DNA of 64,000 bases from Burkholderiales bacterium RIFCSPLOWO2_02_FULL_57_36 (lineage in GTDB: Bacteria; Pseudomonadota; Gammaproteobacteria; Burkholderiales; Burkholderiaceae_D): positions 1 through 64,000 of the forward strand of contig MESE01000111.1 in the NCBI GenBank assembly GCA_001770855.1. The letters run 5' to 3'. The position numbers and the translations under genes are program-made. Positions 57,513 through 64,000 of this stretch are shown here, one piece after another; within the stretch, counting starts at the first letter, position 1; the number at the start of each line of letters is the position of its first letter. Below the pieces are notes generated by a model. It saw nothing but the letters and a program-made list of their open reading frames with translations. It searched no databases and was not told the DNA's origin.

Positions 57513-58706
57513 TTATAGTTTTGCCGCGATCAGCTTACCCAGCTTGGCGACACCTTCTCGAATTTTTTCCGGCGGCACGGTGACGAAGCTCAGGCGCAGC
57601 GTGTTGTGCTCCGGTGCGTTTGCATAGAACGGCGCTCCCGGCACGAACGCGACATGTTGCCCAATCGCTTCATCGAGCAATTGCGTGCTGTCGATATGCT
57701 TCGGCAGCGTGATCCAGATGAACATGCCGCCATCGGGTTTGGTCCAGACGACCGAAGCAGGGAAAAATTCCGTCAATGCCGCCAGCATTGCCCGGCACTG
57801 GTCGGCATACAAGCTGCGGATGGTCGGTATGTGCTGTGTCAGGAAGCCGTCCTTGATCACTTCATGCACCACCATCTGCGTCAATTGCGCGGTATGCAGA
57901 TCGGCGGCCTGCTTGACCTGCTCCAGCTTGCGGATCAACGGCAGCGGCGCCACCACGTAACCGAGACGGATGCCGGGCGTCAGTACTTTTGAAAACGATC
58001 CCATGTAAATGACGCCGCCGGGATTCATGGTCAGCATCTTCGGCAGCGGATCGCCGCTGTAGCTGAGCGCGCCGTACGGATCGTCTTCGATCAGCGGCAA
58101 TCCCATTTTTGCGCAAGTATCCACCAGGGATGCGCGACGCACGATCGATAGCGTGCGCCCGGTCGGATTCTGAAAATTCGGCAGCGCATACAACAGGCGT
58201 GCGCCCTGCCCCACGGCCGATACCGCATCCGGCAACAGACCCGCATCGTCGGTCGGCAGCGACACGAATTCCGGCCGATAGAGCGAAAACGCCTGCAATG
58301 CACCGAGATAGCTTGGCGTCTCGACCAGCACCTTGCTGCCTTCATCGATCAATATCTTCGCCAGCAAATCCAGGCCTTGCTGCGATCCGGACACCATCAG
58401 CACTTGTTCCGGGACGATTTTTGCACCATCGATCGATAATGAATCGGCAATCCATTCCCGCAGCGGCGCATAGCCGTCGGTCGGACCATACTGCAGCGCG
58501 ACCTTGCCCTGTCGCGACAATACCGCGTCGTACGCGGCGCGCATGCGCTCCACCGGGAACGTTGCGGGCGACGGCAGGCCGCCGGCAAATGAAATGATTT
58601 CCGGGCGCATCGTGACTTTCAGGATTTCGCGAATCGCGGAACTCTTGAGTTGCTGCGCTCTCTCCGAAAAATGCCATTGGACCGGCGCCGGATTTTCGAT
58701 TTTCAT
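57513..58706 (-). CDS. PLP-dependent aminotransferase (2-aminoadipate/aromatic type)
   Basis: A 397-residue class I/II fold aminotransferase close to LysN-type 2-aminoadipate transaminases. SFAGGLPSPATFPVE, LQYGPTDGYAPLREWIAD, VSGSQQGLDLLAK, LYALPNFQNPTGR, EDDPYGALSY and the PLP lysine in YMGSFSKVLTPGIRLGY are clear. Substrate cannot be fixed. The neighbouring cupin, RidA and LysE exporter suggest amino-acid turnover in this area. Confidence 0.9.
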   Translation of the reverse strand: MKIENPAPVQWHFSERAQQLKSSAIREILKVTMRPEIISFAGGLPSPATFPVERMRAAYDAVLSRQGKVALQYGPTDGYAPLREWIADSLSIDGAKIVPEQVLMVSGSQQGLDLLAKILIDEGSKVLVETPSYLGALQAFSLYRPEFVSLPTDDAGLLPDAVSAVGQGARLLYALPNFQNPTGRTLSIVRRASLVDTCAKMGLPLIEDDPYGALSYSGDPLPKMLTMNPGGVIYMGSFSKVLTPGIRLGYVVAPLPLIRKLEQVKQAADLHTAQLTQMVVHEVIKDGFLTQHIPTIRSLYADQCRAMLAALTEFFPASVVWTKPDGGMFIWITLPKHIDSTQLLDEAIGQHVAFVPGAPFYANAPEHNTLRLSFVTVPPEKIREGVAKLGKLIAAKL

Positions 58707-58761
58707 AAGTTTCTTTCTGCTGCTCTGCTATTTCCGAATCAGGTATTCGTTCCGAAAGACC

Positions 58762-59220
58762 TTATGCAATTTCCGCAATCAATTCAATTTCAACGCAAGC
58801 CCCCAATGGATTCTGCGCGACACCGAAGGCGGAACGAGCATGCTTGCCTTGCTCGCCAAAAACTTCACCGAACAGTTCTGATGCGCCATTGGTCACCAGA
58901 TGCTGCTCGGTGAAATCGCCGGTTGAATTGACCAGGCTCATCAGCTTGACAATGCGCTTGACGCGATTCAAATCGCCGCCGCATGCCGCCTGCAGGGTCG
59001 CCATCAAATCGATCGCGACTGCGCGCGCCGCCTGCTTGCCTTCGTCGGTAGCCATGTTCTTGCCGAGTTGACCGACCCACGGCTTGCCGTCTTTTCTGGC
59101 TATGTGGCCGGACAGGAAAACCGTATTGCCTGTCTGCACGTACATCACATAAGCTGCGGCCGGCGCGGATACGGCGGGTAATTCGATATTCAGTGCTTCA
59201 AGTTTTTGGTAGAAGGACAA
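58762..59220 (-). CDS. RidA-family (YjgF-like) deaminase
   Basis: A 152-residue protein of the RidA/TdcF group, which hydrolyses reactive enamine/imine intermediates released by PLP enzymes. Seen: LNIELPAVSAPAAAYVMYVQTGNTVFLSGHIAR, GKQAARAVAIDLMATLQAACGGDLNRVKRIVKL and FGVAQNPLGACVEIE. The TTG at 59220 (GGAG 6 bases before) is favoured over the upstream TTG at 59232. It lies beside a PLP aminotransferase gene, which fits its scavenging role. Confidence 0.86.
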   Translation of the reverse strand: MSFYQKLEALNIELPAVSAPAAAYVMYVQTGNTVFLSGHIARKDGKPWVGQLGKNMATDEGKQAARAVAIDLMATLQAACGGDLNRVKRIVKLMSLVNSTGDFTEQHLVTNGASELFGEVFGEQGKHARSAFGVAQNPLGACVEIELIAEIA

Positions 59221-59375
59221 GATTTGCTCCAAAATAGAGTGCCGGTCCGATGCTGTCGATTTTTATTTCTTCGGCATCTCGAGGCAAGGTCAATGAGTAG
59301 GCAGATTTTACCCTTAACTGCACCGCCCATCCGATCACCGCTCGGCATCTCCATTGATTGCGTGTCTTATCCGCC

Positions 59376-59966
59376 CTACAGCCAGATTGCAATCGCGGAG
59401 TAGGTCGTCAGCACAACCATCACCACACAGAACCTGCGCTGCCAGCGCGGCTCGGCAAGGTAGCGCCGCAGCGCAGCGCCCGCTCCCGCCCATAGGCTCA
59501 CGCAAGGCAGGTTGACTGCGCAAAATACCAGACAAAATATGGCGATCGACATCCACACCGACGGCATCGGCGGCAGGAATGCGGAAGAACCCGAAATCGC
59601 CATGACCCATGCCTTCGGATTGACAAATTGAAACAAAGTGGCGCCCGTGAAGGACATTGGCCTGGTGCTTGCCGTGGCGTCCTGGCGAATCGCCAAGCTT
59701 CGCAGTTGCCATGCCAGATACAGCAAATATCCGGAGCCGAAGGTTTTCAATATCACTTGAATTGACGGCACCAGCAGGATCAGGCTGCCGATTCCCGCAG
59801 CGGATAAGGCCAGCAAAATACCAAAACCGAAAGTGACGCCCAGTATGTGCGGAATTGATCGGACGAACCCGTATATGACGCCGGACGACGTGAGCATGAT
59901 GTTGTTCGGTCCCGGGGTAATCGACGATACGAAAGCAAACAACGCCAACGGTAGTAAAGCTTCCAT
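59376..59966 (-). CDS. LysE-family amino-acid exporter
   Basis: A 196-residue inner-membrane exporter with about six helices. The family mark SSITPGPNNIMLTSSG sits in the first helix and QFVNPKAWVMAISGS in the fourth. Exports amino acids or similar compounds (homoserine, threonine, lysine types exist). ATG at 59966 is preceded by an AAGGA sequence 9 bases upstream. It is divergent from a MocR regulator across 134 bases that hold direct repeats, a layout suggesting the regulator controls it. Confidence 0.9.
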   Translation of the reverse strand: MEALLPLALFAFVSSITPGPNNIMLTSSGVIYGFVRSIPHILGVTFGFGILLALSAAGIGSLILLVPSIQVILKTFGSGYLLYLAWQLRSLAIRQDATASTRPMSFTGATLFQFVNPKAWVMAISGSSAFLPPMPSVWMSIAIFCLVFCAVNLPCVSLWAGAGAALRRYLAEPRWQRRFCVVMVVLTTYSAIAIWL

Positions 59967-60044
59967 GATCCTTGATTCCTTGTTTATCCGGTGACTGGCA
60001 GGCGCCGCGACTTGTTTTGGAAGATGATGTATCCTATACGACAA

Positions 60045-60064
60045 TACCAATACAGTACCGATAC
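60045..60064. promoter_or_regulatory. Direct repeats in the lysE-mocR divergent region
   Basis: TACCAATAC and TACCGATAC are repeated in the same orientation with an 11-base period, one helical turn. Such tandem half-sites are how MocR/GabR-type dimers are known to bind. A reversed GTATC lies nearby at 60029-60033. Assigning them to the adjacent MocR gene is inference. Confidence 0.5.
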
Positions 60065-60100
60065 ACTTAACAAAATAATTCAACTCACTGTCACGGCAAA

Positions 60101-61570
60101 ATGACCAATACAGCCGGTTCACGCAAGACCTTCCCGCCACCACTCGCTGCGGCCGCACCTCAAGTGTTGTCGCGCGAACCTGGCGCCTCACTGGTCGAGC
60201 AGATCGTCCGCTCGATTGAAGTGCGTATCGATGACAAGCTGCTGCGCACCGGTGCGCGCATGCCGTCGATCCGTCAATACGCGGATCTGCACGGCGTGTC
60301 GCGCTTCACCGTGGTCGAATCATATGACCGGCTGGTGGCCAAGGGATATCTCGAATCGCGGCGCGGCTCGGGGTTTTATGTGCGCGATCGGTCACCGATG
60401 AAGTTGACCGGCAGCGCTGCGCCAGCCGATGCGCAACCGAGCCAGCTTGACGTAGTCTGGCTGGTGCGCAACATGTTTCGCCAACTGCCATCGGAAAAAA
60501 TGCCGGGTTCCGGCCTGCTGCCATGCGACTGGCTCGATGGCGAATTAATTGCCAACGGCCTGCGCGCAATCAGTCGGCAAAATCCGAATTTGCTGCTGCA
60601 ATACGGCAATCCGCAAGGATTCCTGCCGTTCCGGCAACAATTGCAACTGAAACTCGCGGAGTTGGAAATCGCCGCGACGCCGGATCAAATCGTTACCACC
60701 ACCGGCGTGACGCAGGCGCTGGATCTGGTTGCACGGCATTTTTTGCAAGCCGGCGACACCGTGTTTGTCGACGATCCGGCATGGTTCCTGATGTTCGGTT
60801 CATTCGCGACCCTGGGCGCCAAGGTGGTGGGGATTCCGCGCATGGCCGATGGTCCCGACATCGGCAAGCTGGCCGAACTGGCCGCGCTGCACAAACCCAA
60901 GCTCTATGTGATCAACTCGGTGCTGCACAACCCGACCTCGACTTCTCTATCGGCGGCAAAGGCGTTCCAGGTATTGAAGATCGCCGAACAGCATGATTTC
61001 ACGATTGTCGAAGACGATATCTATTGCGACATGCATCCCGGCACCGCGGTGCAGCCGGCCACCCGCATCGCGGCGCTGGATCAGTTGAACCGGGTAATTT
61101 ATCTTGGCGGCTTCTCAAAAACCCTGGCGGCCAATTTACGGGTCGGTTTCATCGCCGCTTCGCATGAATTGGCCAAACATCTGTCGGACCGGAAAATGCT
61201 GTCCACACTGACTACCACCGAAATCGGCGAGCGCGTGGTGTACAAGGTGTTATCGGAAGGCCACTATCGCAAGCACGCCGATCGTTTGCGCGGCAAGCTG
61301 GACAGCGCACGCGACAAAACCGTGCGGCAACTGGAACGCGTGGGTTTGACCGTGGATCCGGCTACGCCGGCGGGCATGTTTGTCTGGGTTGAAACCGGAT
61401 GCAATACCAATGTGCTGACTGAAAAGGCCATGGAGCAAGGTTATCTGCTGGCGCCCGGCAGCCTGTTCTCTCCCAGCCAATTGCCGTCAACCCGGATGCG
61501 CATCAATATCGCCACAATGCCGGATAGCGGTGTGCTGCGTTTTCTGGAACAGGAAATCGGCAAATCTTGA
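60101..61570 (+). CDS. MocR-family (GntR-aminotransferase fusion) regulator
   Basis: A 489-residue regulator: a GntR winged helix at about residues 25-90 (LVEQIVRSIEVRIDDKLLRTGARMPSIRQYADLHGVSRFTVVESYDRLVAKGYLESRRGSGFYV) and a PLP-binding aminotransferase-like domain (about 130-480), with IVTTTGVTQALDLVAR, EDDIYCDMH and the PLP-lysine region YLGGFSKTLAANLRVGF. MocR proteins sense PLP or amino compounds. The gene diverges from a LysE exporter, its likely target. Which amino compound is sensed is unknown. Confidence 0.9.
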   Translation: MTNTAGSRKTFPPPLAAAAPQVLSREPGASLVEQIVRSIEVRIDDKLLRTGARMPSIRQYADLHGVSRFTVVESYDRLVAKGYLESRRGSGFYVRDRSPMKLTGSAAPADAQPSQLDVVWLVRNMFRQLPSEKMPGSGLLPCDWLDGELIANGLRAISRQNPNLLLQYGNPQGFLPFRQQLQLKLAELEIAATPDQIVTTTGVTQALDLVARHFLQAGDTVFVDDPAWFLMFGSFATLGAKVVGIPRMADGPDIGKLAELAALHKPKLYVINSVLHNPTSTSLSAAKAFQVLKIAEQHDFTIVEDDIYCDMHPGTAVQPATRIAALDQLNRVIYLGGFSKTLAANLRVGFIAASHELAKHLSDRKMLSTLTTTEIGERVVYKVLSEGHYRKHADRLRGKLDSARDKTVRQLERVGLTVDPATPAGMFVWVETGCNTNVLTEKAMEQGYLLAPGSLFSPSQLPSTRMRINIATMPDSGVLRFLEQEIGKS

Positions 61571-61685
61571 AATTGCCTTTTTCGCCCCCATACTGCATGA
61601 ACTCCTGGCCGCTCTCATTCTTGCAGCCGGGAAGCAAGATCGTGAGCCGTAACCGTACAATTTAATTTTGACTGTCGAGGGAAAA

Positions 61686-63599
61686 ATGGTCGTATCCGAA
61701 AAGCAAACTCTGGGTTTTCAAGCAGAAGTCAAACAACTGTTGCAACTGATGATTCATTCCTTGTATTCCAACAAGGAAATTTTTCTGCGCGAGCTGATTT
61801 CCAACGCATCCGATGCCGCCGACAAGTTGCGCTTTGAAGCGATCAACAACGGCGCCCTGTTCGAGAACGATCCTGACTTGAAGATCAAGGTCGGCTTCGA
61901 CAAAACCGCCCGCACGATCACGATTTCGGATAACGGCATCGGCATGAACCGGGATGAAGCGATCGAGCATCTCGGTACGATTGCCAAATCCGGCACCAGG
62001 GAATTTTTCTCCCAACTGTCCGGCGACCAGCAAAAGGATGCCGCGCTGATCGGCCAGTTCGGTGTCGGCTTTTATTCCGCATTCATCGTGGCCGACAAGA
62101 TCACCGTCGATAGCCGCCGTGCCGGCACTTCGGCCGGCGACGGCGTACGCTGGGAGTCCACCGGCGCCGGCGACTTCACTGTCGAAGCCATCAACAAGCC
62201 CGCGCGCGGCACCGAAATTACCTTGCATCTGCGCGAAGGCGAAGACGAATTCCTGTCGGCCTGGAAACTCAAGTCCATCATCCGCAAATACTCCGACCAT
62301 ATCTCGCTGCCGATCCAGATGCAGAAAGAAGAATGGGACGAGGAAAAGAAAGAAACCGTTCTGAAGGACGAACTCGAAACCGTCAATCAGGCCAGCGCAT
62401 TATGGGCGCGCAACAGAGCGGATATCACGCCGGAGCAGTACGCCGAATTCTACAAACACGTGTCGCACGATTTCCAGGAGCCGCTGACCTTCACGCACAA
62501 CCGGGTCGAAGGCCGCAGCGAATACACGCAGTTGCTATACATCCCGACGCATGCGCCGTTCGATCTGTGGGACCGCAACAAGCGCGGCGGCATCAAGCTC
62601 TATGTGAAACGCGTCTTCATCATGGATGATGCGGAACAGCTGATGCCGGTTTATTTGCGTTTCGTCAAAGGCGTGATCGACTCCAACGACTTGCCGCTGA
62701 ATGTATCGCGCGAACTGCTGCAAGAGTCGCGCGACGTCAAGGTGATCCGCGAAGGATCGACCAAGCGCGTGCTGTCGATGCTGGAAGAACTCGCCAACAG
62801 CGACGAGCAGGAACAGAAGGACAAGTACACGACCTTCTGGAAAGAGTTCGGCCAGGTGCTCAAGGAAGGCATCGGCGAAGATGCGACCAACAAGGAGCGC
62901 CTTGCCAAACTGCTGCGCTTCGCATCAACCCATGCCGACAGCGATGCGCAAACCGTTTCGCTTGCCGATTATGTCGGCCGCATGAAAGAAGGCCAGGACA
63001 AAATCTACTACGTGACCGGCGAATCGTATTCGGCCGCGCGGAACAGTCCTCACCTCGAAATTTTCCGCAAGAAAGGCGTCGAAGTATTGTTGCTGACCGA
63101 CCGCGTCGATGAATGGATGCTGTCGTTCCTGACCGAATTCGAAGGCAAGGAACTGGTGTCGGTTGCCAAGGGCGACCTCGATCTCGGCAAACTCGAAGAC
63201 GAAGCAGAGAAAAAGCAGCATGAAGAAACCGAAGTACAGTACAAGGATTTGGTCGAGAAAATGAAGTCTGCGCTGACCGACAAGGCCAAGGACGTGCGCG
63301 TGACTTTCCGTTTGACCGATTCGCCGGCATGCCTGGTTGCGGAAGAGAACGACCTGTCCGCCAACCTGATGCGCATGTTGAAAGCGGCCGGCCAGACTGC
63401 ACCGGAGTCCAAGCCGATCCTGGAAATCAACCCGGATCATCCGCTGGTGCAAAGGCTGAAATACGAAGAAGCGAAATTTGCCGACTGGTCGCACATCCTG
63501 TTCGATCAGGCCACGCTGGCCGAAGGCGGCACACTGACCGATCCGGCCGCGTTCGTGAAGCGTTTGAATGAAATGCTGCTGGGAATGGCAAGTAAGTAA
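61686..63599 (+). CDS. htpG: Chaperone protein HtpG (Hsp90)
   Basis: A 637-residue ATP-dependent chaperone. GHKL N-domain: [61 protein letters not shown]. The middle domain carries [11 protein letters not shown]-like and LNVSRELLQ, and the dimerisation C-domain follows. ATG at 61686 has GAGGG upstream; an earlier TTG is rejected. Full length. A hairpin lies after the stop. Confidence 0.96.
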   Translation: MVVSEKQTLGFQAEVKQLLQLMIHSLYSNKEIFLRELISNASDAADKLRFEAINNGALFENDPDLKIKVGFDKTARTITISDNGIGMNRDEAIEHLGTIAKSGTREFFSQLSGDQQKDAALIGQFGVGFYSAFIVADKITVDSRRAGTSAGDGVRWESTGAGDFTVEAINKPARGTEITLHLREGEDEFLSAWKLKSIIRKYSDHISLPIQMQKEEWDEEKKETVLKDELETVNQASALWARNRADITPEQYAEFYKHVSHDFQEPLTFTHNRVEGRSEYTQLLYIPTHAPFDLWDRNKRGGIKLYVKRVFIMDDAEQLMPVYLRFVKGVIDSNDLPLNVSRELLQESRDVKVIREGSTKRVLSMLEELANSDEQEQKDKYTTFWKEFGQVLKEGIGEDATNKERLAKLLRFASTHADSDAQTVSLADYVGRMKEGQDKIYYVTGESYSAARNSPHLEIFRKKGVEVLLLTDRVDEWMLSFLTEFEGKELVSVAKGDLDLGKLEDEAEKKQHEETEVQYKDLVEKMKSALTDKAKDVRVTFRLTDSPACLVAEENDLSANLMRMLKAAGQTAPESKPILEINPDHPLVQRLKYEEAKFADWSHILFDQATLAEGGTLTDPAAFVKRLNEMLLGMASK

Positions 63600-63613
63600 G
63601 CGGCATTGCAAAG

Positions 63614-63650
63614 AATCATGCGGGACTGCCAGGCGTAGGCCCGCATGATT
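63614..63650 (+). terminator. Hairpin after htpG
   Basis: AATCATGCGGG (63614-63624) and CCCGCATGATT (63640-63650) form an 11-bp perfect stem with a 15-base loop. There is no T-run, and the following gene starts 15 bases later. Confidence 0.5.
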
Positions 63651-63664
63651 GCAAGGAGTGTGAG

Positions 63665-64000
63665 ATGCAGCCGATACGACGATTGTTGTTGAACCTGTTG
63701 GCAAGCGTGCCTGTTGTGCTCTGGCTGTCAAAATCCGGCGCGCAGCAAAAACTGCCGGCGACGCCGGCACAGCCCGAAGGTCCGTTCTATCCGCGTGAAT
63801 TCCCGAAAGAGACCGATCCCGATTTATTCCATTATGCCGGCGCGACCGCCAAGGGTATTCCGCTGGAATTGACCGGCCGGGTATTGCGATCGGACGGATC
63901 ACCGTTGGGCAGCGCGGTCGTGGAAATCTGGCAATGTGATGCCGATGGCGATTACCTCTACGATGCAGCGTCGATGCGTTCGGCCGATCCCGGGTTTCAG
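63665..64000 (+). CDS. Intradiol dioxygenase-like exported protein (partial)
   Basis: The first 112 codons of a gene that runs off the right edge. A hydrophobic N-terminus (LLLNLLASVPVVLWL) suggests export. Then TPAQPEGPFYP and GIPLELTGRVLRSDGSPLGSAVVEIWQCDADGDY, matching the start of intradiol ring-cleavage dioxygenases (protocatechuate 3,4-dioxygenase beta type), including the L-x-G-x-V-x-D/S-x-G-x-P-x-x-x-A-x-V-E-x-W motif. The catalytic Tyr/His pairs lie beyond the edge, so activity is unproven. ATG at 63665 is preceded by AAGGAGTGTG. Confidence 0.75.
   Translation, partial: MQPIRRLLLNLLASVPVVLWLSKSGAQQKLPATPAQPEGPFYPREFPKETDPDLFHYAGATAKGIPLELTGRVLRSDGSPLGSAVVEIWQCDADGDYLYDAASMRSADPGFQ

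Noticed and set aside
62925-63902. 325-codon minus-strand frame over the htpG end
   Set aside because: It lies opposite the HtpG C-terminal domain and the next gene's start, with no family match.

Overview
This window looks like chromosomal DNA of a betaproteobacterium in Burkholderiales, most likely an Oxalobacteraceae-type genome (Herminiimonas/Collimonas/Herbaspirillum relatives). The inference rests on about 57% GC, polyhydroxyalkanoate genes, a parE-lytic transglycosylase-parC order, the aat-bpt pair, and the overall flavour of the proteins. No rRNA, tRNA, CRISPR array, transposase or phage gene was seen. Most of the window is ordinary dense core genome. The least settled parts are the left end and a few long intergenic stretches.

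Layout. 1-1,110: the first codons of an ESPR-type secreted adhesin (minus strand) behind a leader of four short hairpins, a frameshifted phnF-like regulator remnant, and a REP-like element. 1,111-2,328: amtB with a good sigma-54 promoter. 2,496-9,000: aat-bpt (N-degron transferases), pyrD, tas, dgkA, an FMN-dependent lactate dehydrogenase and a divergent IclR regulator. 9,084-13,421: a PbpG-type peptidase, then a four-gene overlapping operon (HDAC-like amidohydrolase, EamA permease, thioesterase, nitroreductase). 13,698-20,000: a phasin, a divergent Fbp-type iron permease/ATPase pair under a Fur-like box, and a large DUF349 protein.

20,162-31,062 is the main nitrogen locus: urtABCDE (urea ABC uptake) followed without a break by ureDABCEFG (urease and nickel-insertion chaperones), all on the plus strand. 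It starts behind a strong sigma-54 match. Together with amtB, the window encodes urea capture, hydrolysis to ammonia, and ammonium transport.

31,120-46,900: a 1,272-residue PAS/GAF/GGDEF/EAL protein, an FKBP isomerase, an acyl-CoA-binding protein, a PHA-granule family protein, a 2-hydroxyacid dehydrogenase, an orphan amino-acid-binding protein, ferredoxin plus ferredoxin reductase, PHA depolymerase phaZ, rsxB-nth, a GDT1-family transporter, a GFA protein, a RutE-like reductase, a DUF1841 protein and two small cytochromes c. 47,181-50,655: MoxR ATPase, GNAT, a VWA protein with a non-canonical MIDAS, and a degenerate-receiver protein.

50,656-51,272 is an AT-rich gene-poor stretch carrying a perfect LexA-type SOS box. 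51,273-56,358 is parE-lytic transglycosylase-parC. 56,359-57,172 is a large inverted repeat. The right end has a DHCW cupin, an aminotransferase, RidA, a LysE exporter divergent from a MocR regulator, htpG, and the start of an exported intradiol-dioxygenase-like protein.

No clearly new multi-gene system was found. The best leads are the tandem-hairpin leader of the ESPR gene, the SOS box with no obvious target, the MocR direct repeats, and the overlapping HDAC/EamA/thioesterase/nitroreductase operon. All functions are read from sequence motifs without database searches.
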